A stretch of DNA of 32,048 bases from Chitinophagaceae bacterium (GTDB lineage Bacteria; Bacteroidota; Bacteroidia; Chitinophagales; Chitinophagaceae). Position 1 is the stretch's first letter, and each line of letters begins with the position of its first letter. Position numbers and translations under genes: made by a program. Below are positions 8,205 through 15,070 of the stretch, piece after piece. The stretch is taken from assembly GCA_020848815.1 (NCBI GenBank), contig JADLHL010000111.1, positions 1 to 32,048 on the forward strand, read 5' to 3'. Below the pieces are notes generated by a model, which did not search any database, was not told the origin of the DNA, and was given only the letters and a program-made list of their open reading frames with translations.

Positions 8205-8777
8205 TTAGCGTATCAGCAGGGTTGCATCCATCGCTACTTTTACTTCTTCAGCCAGTTTTTCTTTTACAATGCGTGGTATGGGAATATTGTGATCGCTGAG
8301 CAAAATGGTAAAGCTGGCCGTAATACGCATGCTCTTGTCGGGCTCTACCAACACTTCACCTTTGATGATGCGTTCTTGTTCTACGCCATGAATATTGAGC
8401 ATGCCCTTGGCCCTAACGGTGTATTTGCCGGGCACACTCCAATCAATGTCTTCAATAATTTTTCCTTTGAAAGTGGCTTCGGGGTAACGTTCGCTTTGCA
8501 TGTAGTTTTCATGAAAATGCGTATGCTGCAAAGCACCGTTGAAACCATCGAAAGAAGTAATGCGCACCTTAAACGAAAAGGTTTTTGCCTGCAGGTCAAT
8601 GGCACCTTTCAATTCATTGCTTTTTGCCTTAATCAACTCCTGCGGTGCATCGCTTCTAAACACAATGCTACCCGTAGAAGTAAGGTACACTTTGCTACTG
8701 CTTTGTGCCGGCAACAATAGTGGCACAACAAAAACAAGCAACCAAGTAAACCGGGCAAAAAGAACAGCCAATTTCAT
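8205..8777 (-). CDS. YceI-family periplasmic protein (copy 2)
   Basis: A 190-residue exported YceI-like protein, a lipocalin-shaped beta barrel that in known members binds isoprenoid or other lipid-like ligands. A signal peptide spans about residues 1-25 (LLVFVVPLLLPAQ). The domain shows SKVYLTSTGSIVFRSDAP, the HFHENYMQSERYPEATFKG motif near residues 88-106, and the LNIHGVEQERIIKGEV strand near 127-142. It keeps the architecture of the YceI gene at 9819-10373, but the sequence has diverged strongly, so the two look like old paralogs or distinct family members. It sits between the DUF5777 barrel gene (39-base gap) and the sensor kinase (16-base gap). The ligand is unknown. Confidence 0.88.
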   Translation of the reverse strand: MKLAVLFARFTWLLVFVVPLLLPAQSSSKVYLTSTGSIVFRSDAPQELIKAKSNELKGAIDLQAKTFSFKVRITSFDGFNGALQHTHFHENYMQSERYPEATFKGKIIEDIDWSVPGKYTVRAKGMLNIHGVEQERIIKGEVLVEPDKSMRITASFTILLSDHNIPIPRIVKEKLAEEVKVAMDATLLIR

Positions 8778-8816
8778 GCGGCAAAAGTTCGGTATAAATA
8801 GGCATACAGGATGCCG

Positions 8817-9734
8817 TTACCAATTTTTTTCCTTTGATTTCGATTTCTTTTTACCACCAATTTGAAACACCCGGCTGATGTTGAAACCAAAATGAATATC
8901 GCCACCAAAAAAGTTGCCGGTCGTTTCAGTGAGGAAGGGCTTTTCAGCAATCCCTTGTCCGTTGGTAAAAATCAATTGGAATACGTGACCACCTGTTTCA
9001 ATATCAAAACCAATGGCCAGTGAGTTGCGGGTATTGGCAAATTTGTAGTCGCTCAGGTTGTAGTAGTATTCTACATTGAGGCTGGTGCTCTTGGTGAGCT
9101 TAAAGCGGCCACCGGCACCGAGTGAAATAATATCGTTGGGATCGGTAGCTGTAGGCACAATATTGTAGTGCGTAAATGTAGGCATCAACTGCAGCGACAA
9201 ACCTTCGGTAAACTTACGGGCCACCAATAGTTGCATGGTGTAAGCCATGCGATCGGAGAAGTTGGGTTTGTACGGCAGCGAGGCTGCGTAGTCATCCGTA
9301 CGTATCATGCCGGCCGCTACCACGGCTACAGATACGGGCATGCCCGAAGATTTTTGCTCTACAAATTTGTACTTCACAAATCCATCGAGTTGCTTTTGAT
9401 AGCTGGTACGGCCAATGCCTACCATCAGCTTATTGGTAATGCCATAATCGAGACCCAAACGAATAAAAGCCTGATCGAGACCAAACATTTCTTTTATGCC
9501 GCTATTGAGCCTGCCAAAGCGATGTTGTATTTTAAAATCCAGCACACCGGCAGGAATATTTTCTACACTATGGCCATTGGAAATGCGGGTAGTTTTAAAC
9601 GTTGCCAGCACCACTTCCGGACCATTCTTTTTTTCCTTTTTGGTTTCCTGCTCCAGCAGTTTATCCAGGTCTACATCTTGTGCAAATACAGGTGCAGCAA
9701 GCAATACAGCAGCAGCAAGCAATATATGTTTCAT
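8817..9734 (-). CDS. DUF5777-family outer-membrane beta-barrel protein
   Basis: A 305-residue exported protein, with the start at ATG 9734 (MKHILLAAAVLL), which gives a typical signal peptide ending VFAQD. A charged linker (LDKLLEQETKKEKK) precedes the barrel. The DUF5777 opening is visible: ISNGHSVENIPAGVLDFKI, then QHRFGRLNSGIKEMFGLD, then IRLGLDYGITNKLMVGIG. Alternating aromatic/hydrophobic strands continue to the C-terminus. Its role in the family is not known; the barrel fold suggests an outer-membrane location. It lies between two YceI genes in the same transcription unit as the two c-type cytochromes. The longer reading to 9803 adds 23 residues that bury the signal peptide, so it is rejected. 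Confidence 0.82.
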   Translation of the reverse strand: MKHILLAAAVLLAAPVFAQDVDLDKLLEQETKKEKKNGPEVVLATFKTTRISNGHSVENIPAGVLDFKIQHRFGRLNSGIKEMFGLDQAFIRLGLDYGITNKLMVGIGRTSYQKQLDGFVKYKFVEQKSSGMPVSVAVVAAGMIRTDDYAASLPYKPNFSDRMAYTMQLLVARKFTEGLSLQLMPTFTHYNIVPTATDPNDIISLGAGGRFKLTKSTSLNVEYYYNLSDYKFANTRNSLAIGFDIETGGHVFQLIFTNGQGIAEKPFLTETTGNFFGGDIHFGFNISRVFQIGGKKKSKSKEKNW

Positions 9735-9818
9735 TGTCGGGTTCAATTCAGGCTTGAAAAAAAGTATAGAAGAGGTACGGGCAAACAGCCGGTACAGATG
9801 CACCGGCTATTCAATTAT

Positions 9819-10373
9819 TTAAGATTTGTACGGAGCATACTGGCATTTCACGGTTACTTCTATTTCCTGCGCAATTTTTGCCGAAGAAAAAGAAGGTACA
9901 TCAATACCAAAATCGCTACGCTTTACCATAAACACCGCATTTACTGAAGGCACTCCTGCTTTGATGGTAATGGTGCCGGGCACAGAAATGTTTTTGGTCA
10001 CTCCATGCATGGTCATGGCACCGCTCACGTCTACTTTATAAGTACCGTCCTTTTTAAAATCAACGGCTTTTGTATTGACGATGCTGCCTTTGAATTCTGC
10101 TTTCGGAAACTGATCGCTGTTCATATAGTTAGCATCGTTGAAGTGATCTTGCATAGATGCTTTGGGAAAACGAAAGCCTTTGATGAGCAACTGAAAACGA
10201 AACTCACCTTTTGCTCCATCTATAAATGAAACTACTTCGTTGTTTTCTGCTTTGATGTCTTCAATAGCGGTGTGAGAGAAGAAACTGACAGCACCTGTTT
10301 TGGTAAACCATACTTGAGCAAATAAGCTTTGTGCAGCCAGTACAATACTAGCAGTGAGCAATACTTTTTTCAT
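9819..10373 (-). CDS. YceI-family periplasmic protein (copy 1)
   Basis: A 184-residue exported YceI-like protein, signal peptide about residues 1-19 (LAAQSLFAQ). The domain is recognisable from VWFTKTGAVSFFSHT, the helix-strand motif DHFNDANYMNSDQFPKAEFK near residues 76-95, MTMHGVTKNISVPGTI near 120-135, and the closing IAQEIEVTVKCQY. Members form a hydrophobic-pocket barrel that can carry isoprenoid quinone-like molecules. Placement next to c-type cytochromes makes a carrier of a redox-active lipid plausible, but that is inference. It follows the monoheme cytochrome gene by 39 bases and precedes the DUF5777 gene by 84 bases. No anomaly is seen. Confidence 0.9.
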   Translation of the reverse strand: MKKVLLTASIVLAAQSLFAQVWFTKTGAVSFFSHTAIEDIKAENNEVVSFIDGAKGEFRFQLLIKGFRFPKASMQDHFNDANYMNSDQFPKAEFKGSIVNTKAVDFKKDGTYKVDVSGAMTMHGVTKNISVPGTITIKAGVPSVNAVFMVKRSDFGIDVPSFSSAKIAQEIEVTVKCQYAPYKS

Positions 10374-10412
10374 GTGTTCTTATTTTTTGGAGTTGGTATG
10401 AAAGAATGGTGA

Positions 10413-10790
10413 TTAGTTGTTGAGGGCTCCGGCATTTACCCAGGCTTTGATTACTGCTATTTCGCAGGCGGGCAGCTGTGCTGTACCTTGTGGCATGGGT
10501 TTAAAGCCAGCAGTATGTGCAATGGAGCCCACCAGTTTGCCATTGCCGGCTTGTATTTTCACCGCTGCATAGGTATCGAGTTTGATACCTGCACCGGCAG
10601 CCGCCGTACCGCCATGGCAGAGGTTGCATTTGCTATTGAGCAGGGGTAATACTTTAGCACTGAAAGTAGCACCGGTGGTATCGCAGGCAGTAGCAGGAGG
10701 ATATACAATATCAGCCTTATCGTAGTAGCATGATGAAAAGGACAATACAGCCAAACCTATCATCAGCACCATTAAAAATTTATCCTTCAT
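10413..10790 (-). CDS. Monoheme c-type cytochrome lipoprotein
   Basis: A 125-residue exported lipoprotein, with the signal peptide ending in a lipobox (LSFSSC, Cys21). A covalent heme site CNLCH is at residues 55-59 and a likely distal methionine ligand is Met99 in KPMPQG. Two more cysteines (C36 and C109) flank the domain and could form a disulfide. The sequence is strikingly like the C-terminal half of the neighbouring diheme protein (shared CDT opening, TYA-VK, NG-L-GSI, GF--MPQG, and a W-V-AGA-NN ending), which points to duplication. The start at 10790 gives the signal; the longer reading to 10835 does not. It is expected at the outer or inner membrane as an electron carrier; partners are unknown. 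It lies 14 bases after the diheme gene. Confidence 0.85.
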   Translation of the reverse strand: MKDKFLMVLMIGLAVLSFSSCYYDKADIVYPPATACDTTGATFSAKVLPLLNSKCNLCHGGTAAAGAGIKLDTYAAVKIQAGNGKLVGSIAHTAGFKPMPQGTAQLPACEIAVIKAWVNAGALNN

Positions 10791-10804
10791 AAATACAAAA
10801 TCGT

Positions 10805-11509
10805 TTAATTGTTGTGGGCTCCGGCATCCACCCATTTTTTAATAGTAGCCAGCTGGCAACTATTGAGCTTGTAGCCTTGAGGCATACCAGAAAAACCAGT
10901 GAGATAATTGATGGAACCCATGAGCCGACCGTTGGTAACAGCAGCTTTTACACCTGCATAGGTGGAGAAGTTGTAACCGCCACTGGCCAGTGCACTGCTG
11001 TGGCAACCAAGGCAGGCTGTATTGATAATAGGCACAATGGATTTGTTGTAAGTAACCAGGCTGGTATCGCATTGGGTTGTGTTGCAACCAGTGGTGTTTT
11101 TGGCCCCTTCATTTATCCATTTGGCCACCAGGTTTATTTGTGCTGTGGTAAAACCTGCATTGGGCGGAGGCGGCATTCTATCGCTGCCGCTTTTCAGCAG
11201 CACCTGATACAATTTGCTGCTACCAGCATTGCCTGCTTTAATACCTTTTTTTATAATGTTATTGTAGCTGTCGAGGATGTAGCCTTCTTCATGTGTGGCC
11301 GCATCATGACAACCAGAACGGGCACAACCTGAACTCAGCAAGGGTAAGATATCGGTTTCGAAACAAACGGCTCCATTGACACCAGAGCCAACAGTGCTGG
11401 TATCGCCTATACCACCCGTACCAATGGTAGACAAATAGGGGTCGTGTTTACAACTATACAGGGCCGATGCCAATAACAGGCAGGCCATCATGGTGCGCCA
11501 GTTTTTCAT
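10805..11509 (-). CDS. Diheme c-type cytochrome lipoprotein with a CX4CH site
   Basis: A 234-residue exported lipoprotein, lipobox ALYSC (Cys20). There are two cytochrome-like domains. The first has an unusual CX4CH heme site, CARSGCH at residues 62-68, with candidate ligand Met112 in DRMPPPP. The second has a standard CLGCH at 166-170 with Met209 in SGMPQG. A further CX4C pair without histidine (C142/C147) and C218 are present. The second domain is closely similar to the whole mature monoheme protein encoded next. ATG 11509 is preferred over an in-frame TTG at 11515. It is likely an envelope electron-transfer protein, co-transcribed with the OB-fold gene upstream (33-base gap). Whether the CX4CH site binds heme cannot be told from sequence, although CX4CH sites do occur in Bacteroidota cytochromes. 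Confidence 0.82.
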   Translation of the reverse strand: MKNWRTMMACLLLASALYSCKHDPYLSTIGTGGIGDTSTVGSGVNGAVCFETDILPLLSSGCARSGCHDAATHEEGYILDSYNNIIKKGIKAGNAGSSKLYQVLLKSGSDRMPPPPNAGFTTAQINLVAKWINEGAKNTTGCNTTQCDTSLVTYNKSIVPIINTACLGCHSSALASGGYNFSTYAGVKAAVTNGRLMGSINYLTGFSGMPQGYKLNSCQLATIKKWVDAGAHNN

Positions 11510-11542
11510 ACTCAAGCGGGTTATTGTCAGATCAAAAAAAGA

Positions 11543-11953
11543 CTACTTGTCCATGTAGCAGTCTATGACCACCACATCCATTAAAAAGCCTGTACAAATG
11601 CCCTTTACAGTTACGGTGCTACCTACTGTGGCGGATGATGGCTCTTTCATGGTACACTGTACCCCAAACATGGGGTCGCTGGTTTTGAGTGTGAGTACTT
11701 GTTGCTGTTGCTGATTGGTTTGCACCTGCGTTACTTCGCCGGTAACGGCAACTGCCTTATCCAGATAGTTGGCGTTGGCTTGGGTTTCGTTACTGCTGTA
11801 AGCGTCGAACAAAGCTTGGGCATGCACGGCAATGGCTGTCTCTTCTTTTACATCTCGCTGCGGCTTGTTCCAAATCAAATAGGCATAAACCATGCCAACG
11901 GTAAACAGTACTGCTGCCAGTATCAATATGGTGCTGATATATTTTTTCTTCAT
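11543..11953 (-). CDS. tRNA_anti-like OB-fold membrane-anchored protein
   Basis: A 136-residue protein with one N-terminal transmembrane segment (about residues 6-26, ISTILILAAVLFTVGMVYAY) and an extracytoplasmic OB-fold of the tRNA_anti-like type. The strands AVAVTGEVTQV and STVTVKGICTGFL are visible, followed by a hydrophobic VVVIDCYM ending. The family is annotated by fold; despite its name no RNA role is known for these envelope members. Two cysteines (in VKGIC and IDC) near the C-terminus could pair. It is the first gene of the cytochrome/YceI/two-component series. ATG at 11953 or 11956 both give a normal start; longer readings add a charged leader. No promoter box was recognised upstream (11957-12167). 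Confidence 0.75.
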   Translation of the reverse strand: MKKKYISTILILAAVLFTVGMVYAYLIWNKPQRDVKEETAIAVHAQALFDAYSSNETQANANYLDKAVAVTGEVTQVQTNQQQQQVLTLKTSDPMFGVQCTMKEPSSATVGSTVTVKGICTGFLMDVVVIDCYMDK

Positions 11954-12167
11954 CATAATAGAGTGCTTTTCCGAATGATCCATTCGTTTTACCAACCATA
12001 GGTACGCATAGTTTGTACATATAGTTGCTGCTAAACTGCAAGAAATACCTGCTGCTACCTACATCAGTCCTCCGAAGCGGGAAAGCGGACTACCGAAACA
12101 GGAAAATTGGAACTTGAAAAATGTGGCGGTTTTGCCCAACCGGGAAAAAACGGGCCCGAACCGGCAC

Positions 12168-12785
12168 TTACTGGCGTACAAAGTTTTCGACCGGCAGGCG
12201 GTTTTGCAGGCTGCGGGCCAGGGTCATTTCATCGGCGTATTCGAGTTCGCCGCCAAAGGCAATGCCCCTCGAAATAGCAGTGACTTTCACCGGCAGGTGA
12301 GCCAGTTTTTTCTGGATGAAATAAATACTCGTATCGCCCTGTATGTTGGGGTTGAGGGCAAAAATGATTTCGCTGACGTTGTTGTTGGTAGCCCGTTGTA
12401 TCAACGTTTCAATATTCAGTTGATCGGGGCCAATGCCATCGAGTGGCGATATGACGCCGCCCAAAACGTGGTAGGTGCCGTTGTATTGCTGCGTGGCTTC
12501 TATGGCCATTACATCGCGGATGCTTTCTACCACACAAATCAACTCTTGCTTGCGGGCAGGCGTAGCGCAAATGTTGCACAGGGCATGGTCGCTTACATTG
12601 TGGCACTGCTGGCAAAACTGAATTTCCCGGCGCATTTTGCTGATGGTTTCGGCAAACATGTCTACCTGTGCGGGGTCGGTTTTCAGTAAATGCAATACCA
12701 GCCGCAGGGCTGTTTTTTTGCCAATACCCGGCAGCCTCGAAAACTCGGCCACTGCATTTTCTAATAAGGTAGATGAGAAATTCAT
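12168..12785 (-). CDS. recR: Recombination mediator RecR
   Basis: A 205-residue RecR, which with RecO (and RecF) loads RecA onto SSB-covered single-stranded DNA at gaps. The helix-hairpin-helix opening is FSRLPGIGKKTALRLVLHLL (residues 15-34). The C4 zinc finger uses C58, C61, C70 and C73. The TOPRIM domain starts at ICVVES (E87) and continues with YHVLGGVISPLDGIGP. Length and all motifs are normal. The start ATG 12785 is clear (MNFSSTLLENAVAEF). It lies downstream of the Ig-like lipoprotein gene on the same strand but across a 234-base repeat-rich gap, so it is probably transcribed separately. Confidence 0.97.
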   Translation of the reverse strand: MNFSSTLLENAVAEFSRLPGIGKKTALRLVLHLLKTDPAQVDMFAETISKMRREIQFCQQCHNVSDHALCNICATPARKQELICVVESIRDVMAIEATQQYNGTYHVLGGVISPLDGIGPDQLNIETLIQRATNNNVSEIIFALNPNIQGDTSIYFIQKKLAHLPVKVTAISRGIAFGGELEYADEMTLARSLQNRLPVENFVRQ

Positions 12786-12827
12786 GAATTGGGGCGCAAG
12801 ATAAGTTGAATTGATAGCAAGTATTTA

Positions 12828-12893
12828 ACCACAGAGGGAAAGGAGGCAGGCACAGAGGAACATGGAGGAATTTTTTGAACCACGAAGACGCAG
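12828..12893 (+). repeat. Solo copy of the ACCACAGAGG repeat followed by an ACCACGAAGACGCAG word
   Basis: ACCACAGAGGGAAAGGAGG with a second CACAGAGG at 12851 resembles the repeat that flanks the GxxExxY gene (2139-2178). It is followed at 12879-12893 by ACCACGAAGACGCAG, a related purine-rich word. No GxxExxY gene is adjacent. It lies upstream of recR. Confidence 0.6.
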
Positions 12894-12895
12894 CG

Positions 12896-12913
12896 TCCCG
12901 ATAGCTATCGGGA
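12896..12913. repeat. Second copy of palindrome TCCCGATAGCTATCGGGA
   Basis: Identical over 18 bases to 3671-3688. It directly follows the ACCACGAAGACGCAG word, inside the recR upstream gap. The flanking bases differ from the first copy, so the conserved unit is the palindrome itself. Confidence 0.8.
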
Positions 12914-12936
12914 TGGCAGGGCATCCGTTCAACTAT

Positions 12937-12964
12937 TGCAAACTGCAAATTGCAAACTGCAAAC
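12937..12964 (+). repeat. Four tandem TGCAAAC heptamers
   Basis: Four contiguous 7-base units TGCAAAC/TGCAAAT/TGCAAAC/TGCAAAC, with one substitution in unit two. It sits in the repeat cluster between recR and the Ig-like lipoprotein gene. No spacers, so not a CRISPR. Confidence 0.75.
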
Positions 12965-13019
12965 TCCTTGACCTTCACCTCGGCGTTTGGCCTTTCGCTT
13001 TCAGCTTTCAGCCTTGAGC

Positions 13020-14432
13020 TTACAGCTCAATATCAAACTCATTTTCCCAGCCGGCCTTGATGCTGAATTTTTGCTCAATGGCCAGCACTACTTCGGGTTG
13101 AATTTTTTTCCAGTAATCGCCGGTATCCCACTTGCCGTTTTGATTGGCGTCGTACAAAATACGGAGCACATACTCCCCGGGTTTAAACAGTTTAATGGAT
13201 ACTTTATTGCTGGTAAGCACCGTGGTATTTACAACTGCGTTGGCTTCTACCCACTGCAGCACAGGATGCAACGAAAGATCAAGATTGGTAAAATTCATTT
13301 TCAGCGAACCGTATTCCCGTTCGCTTTTGGTTTTGAACAGCACCGTATCGGTTTTTGTATTGATGTTGCCCAAGGTATCGGTTACAAACCCACGACCTAT
13401 GCGCAAAAAGAAGTGTTCATCTTCTTTCCACGGGTATTTCAGTACCACCCGGTTTTCTGCAGTATCTAGCGTTAGGCGGTAGTTGGTTTTGGCTACGCCG
13501 TTGGTATCGGCCAATAGTAATTTGCTGCTATCAATACTGGCAATGGGTTTTGAAAACCGAAACTCCAAATTGGTCAACAAATCTTGTGGCGCATTTTCGT
13601 TGGCGGTTGTGGTTACCTGTACCAACTTATCTTCCTTCTTACGGTTGTTGTCATCTGTGGCAGCAGGGGTGGCTTTTTTCGGTACTTCTTTTTCTGCCTC
13701 AAAAGCCCGCAATGCTATGGGTGTAGTATTGGTGCCAGTTGTTACAAGGCTACCATGAAACGCAAACTTGATGCGGTTGCTGCTGTAGCGGCGCAGGCCT
13801 TCGTCTTTCAGTGCAAAAAGATAAAAGCTACCGGCTGGCAGTTGCTCAAACAAAAACTCACCTTTGCCATTGGGTTTAGTTACAAAGCGGGGCTTTATTT
13901 TGGCCACTGCCGAGTCATCCGGATCGGAGTGCAGCAGTATAGATAAGGTGCTGTCGGGCAAGCCCGTTTCTGCGTCCGTTACAATACCGCTCAGCTGCAA
14001 GCTGTCGATGTAACTGCCTGTGCTAAACACGTATTTAAAATTGCGCAGTGGATTTGATTCGTTTACATCTTTTATGGCATTGCCAAATTGGAAACTATAC
14101 GTGGTGTTGGGTTGCAGGGTGTCTTTTATTTTGATGTACACATTGCGCAGCCGGCCATAAATGTCGGGCATACGTTCATATGGCGGGTTTACTATCAACT
14201 CTTGTTGCAGGTTATCGAGTTGCACGTATTCATCAAACTCAAGGGTAATATTTGTACCATCAAACCGGGTACTTTGGTTGATGGGGGTTGCTTTTATCAG
14301 CACAGGGGCCAGTGTATCTTTTGGCCCACCCGTAGGTGGTATAATATTGGCACAGCCAGGCACCAGTGTAGCCCACCAGGCAAGTGCCGGCAGCACCAGC
14401 AGCCATTTGTAATAAGAAAAAGCTTTGTTCAT
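13020..14432 (-). CDS. Ig-like (Big_5) domain lipoprotein
   Basis: A 470-residue exported lipoprotein. The start at ATG 14432 gives a signal peptide with lipobox LVPGC near residue 27, followed by the common Bacteroidota opening ANIIPPTGGPKDTLAP. An N-terminal Big_5 Ig-like domain covers about residues 35-140 (KATPINQSTRF, ITLEFDEYVQLDN, YSFQFGNAIKD). A carboxypeptidase-regulatory-like strand set follows (LSGIVTDAETGLPDSTL, about 150-215), then a Lys/Thr-rich linker, then a second Ig-like region (LEFRFSKPIASIDSSKLLL). The C-terminal part includes ILYDANQNGKWDTGDYW. It is often a single-copy conserved envelope lipoprotein of unknown function in this phylum. A perfect TAAGTTTG box sits 8 bases upstream of the start. 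Confidence 0.85.
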   Translation of the reverse strand: MNKAFSYYKWLLVLPALAWWATLVPGCANIIPPTGGPKDTLAPVLIKATPINQSTRFDGTNITLEFDEYVQLDNLQQELIVNPPYERMPDIYGRLRNVYIKIKDTLQPNTTYSFQFGNAIKDVNESNPLRNFKYVFSTGSYIDSLQLSGIVTDAETGLPDSTLSILLHSDPDDSAVAKIKPRFVTKPNGKGEFLFEQLPAGSFYLFALKDEGLRRYSSNRIKFAFHGSLVTTGTNTTPIALRAFEAEKEVPKKATPAATDDNNRKKEDKLVQVTTTANENAPQDLLTNLEFRFSKPIASIDSSKLLLADTNGVAKTNYRLTLDTAENRVVLKYPWKEDEHFFLRIGRGFVTDTLGNINTKTDTVLFKTKSEREYGSLKMNFTNLDLSLHPVLQWVEANAVVNTTVLTSNKVSIKLFKPGEYVLRILYDANQNGKWDTGDYWKKIQPEVVLAIEQKFSIKAGWENEFDIEL

Positions 14433-14440
14433 GCAGGTTG

Positions 14441-14448
14441 CAAACTTA
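14441..14448 (-). promoter_or_regulatory. -7 box TAAGTTTG for the Ig-like lipoprotein gene
   Basis: Minus-strand TAAGTTTG matches the Bacteroidota TAnnTTTG box and ends 8 bases before ATG 14432. A TTG lies 16 bases further upstream, slightly close for the usual -33 element. If used, the leader would be only a few bases long. Confidence 0.45.
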
Positions 14449-14565
14449 CAGGTGTACACAATGCCAAGGCTTGCAGCAAAGTGTGAAAATGTTTTACGGG
14501 CGTTAAATGACCCGTTTATTCTTCCGGGCGTTCAACATTCAGCATCGCTGGTTTGTATTGGTATT

Positions 14566-15063
14566 ATGTCTAAAGTATACTCTCTGAAAACCGTGCAAAA
14601 AATGCCTATCTCGCTGGAGCAGGCATGGGATTTTTTTAGCAAACCCGACAACCTGAAAGACATTACGCCTTCCAACCTGGGCTTTGTCATTCGCAGCAAA
14701 CACCATGGGGTGCGTATGTATCCGGGTCAGATTATTGAATATACCGTAAGCCCCGTGCTGGGCATACCGCTCTACTGGATGACCGAAATAACCCATGTGC
14801 AAGACCAACGTTTTTTTGTAGATGAGCAACGCTTTGGCCCTTACAGCCTGTGGCATCATCAGCATCATTTTACACCCATAGATGGTGGTGTAGAAATGAC
14901 GGACATTGTACATTACAAGTTGCCGATGTGGGTGCTGGGCGATATAGCAAATGGCTTATTTGTAAAAGCACAGCTGCGGCAAATTTTTGCCCACCGTTTT
15001 CAAAAAACAACAGAACTGTTTGGCGATTGGCCCGGCCAGAAAATGGATGTGCAATTTTTTTAA
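14566..15063 (+). CDS. SRPBCC-family ligand-binding protein
   Basis: A 165-residue cytoplasmic START/Bet-v1-like (SRPBCC) protein. The start ATG 14566 gives MSKVYSLKTVQKMPI; the longer reading from 14425 would run back through the lipoprotein gene's promoter region. Family features are AWDFFSKPDNLKDITPSNLGF (about residues 21-41), the PGQIIEYTVSPVLGIPLYWMTEI strand pair, FVDEQRFGPYSLWHHQHHF, and a closing VHYKLPMWVLG helix region. Such proteins resemble cell-division inhibitor/cyclase-like SRPBCC members and hold a hydrophobic ligand that sequence does not reveal. It is convergent with murI (stop codons 7 bases apart). Confidence 0.85.
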   Translation: MSKVYSLKTVQKMPISLEQAWDFFSKPDNLKDITPSNLGFVIRSKHHGVRMYPGQIIEYTVSPVLGIPLYWMTEITHVQDQRFFVDEQRFGPYSLWHHQHHFTPIDGGVEMTDIVHYKLPMWVLGDIANGLFVKAQLRQIFAHRFQKTTELFGDWPGQKMDVQFF

Positions 15064-15070
15064 TACTGTT

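Noticed and set aside
12060-12163. Terminator downstream of recR
   Set aside because: Short inverted arms (AGTCC/GGACT, CGGGCCCG) exist, but pairing is weak and no convincing stem with T tract on the minus strand could be drawn.
12937-12964. CRISPR-like array
   Set aside because: Seven-base units directly abutting with no spacers and no cas genes; a simple tandem repeat.
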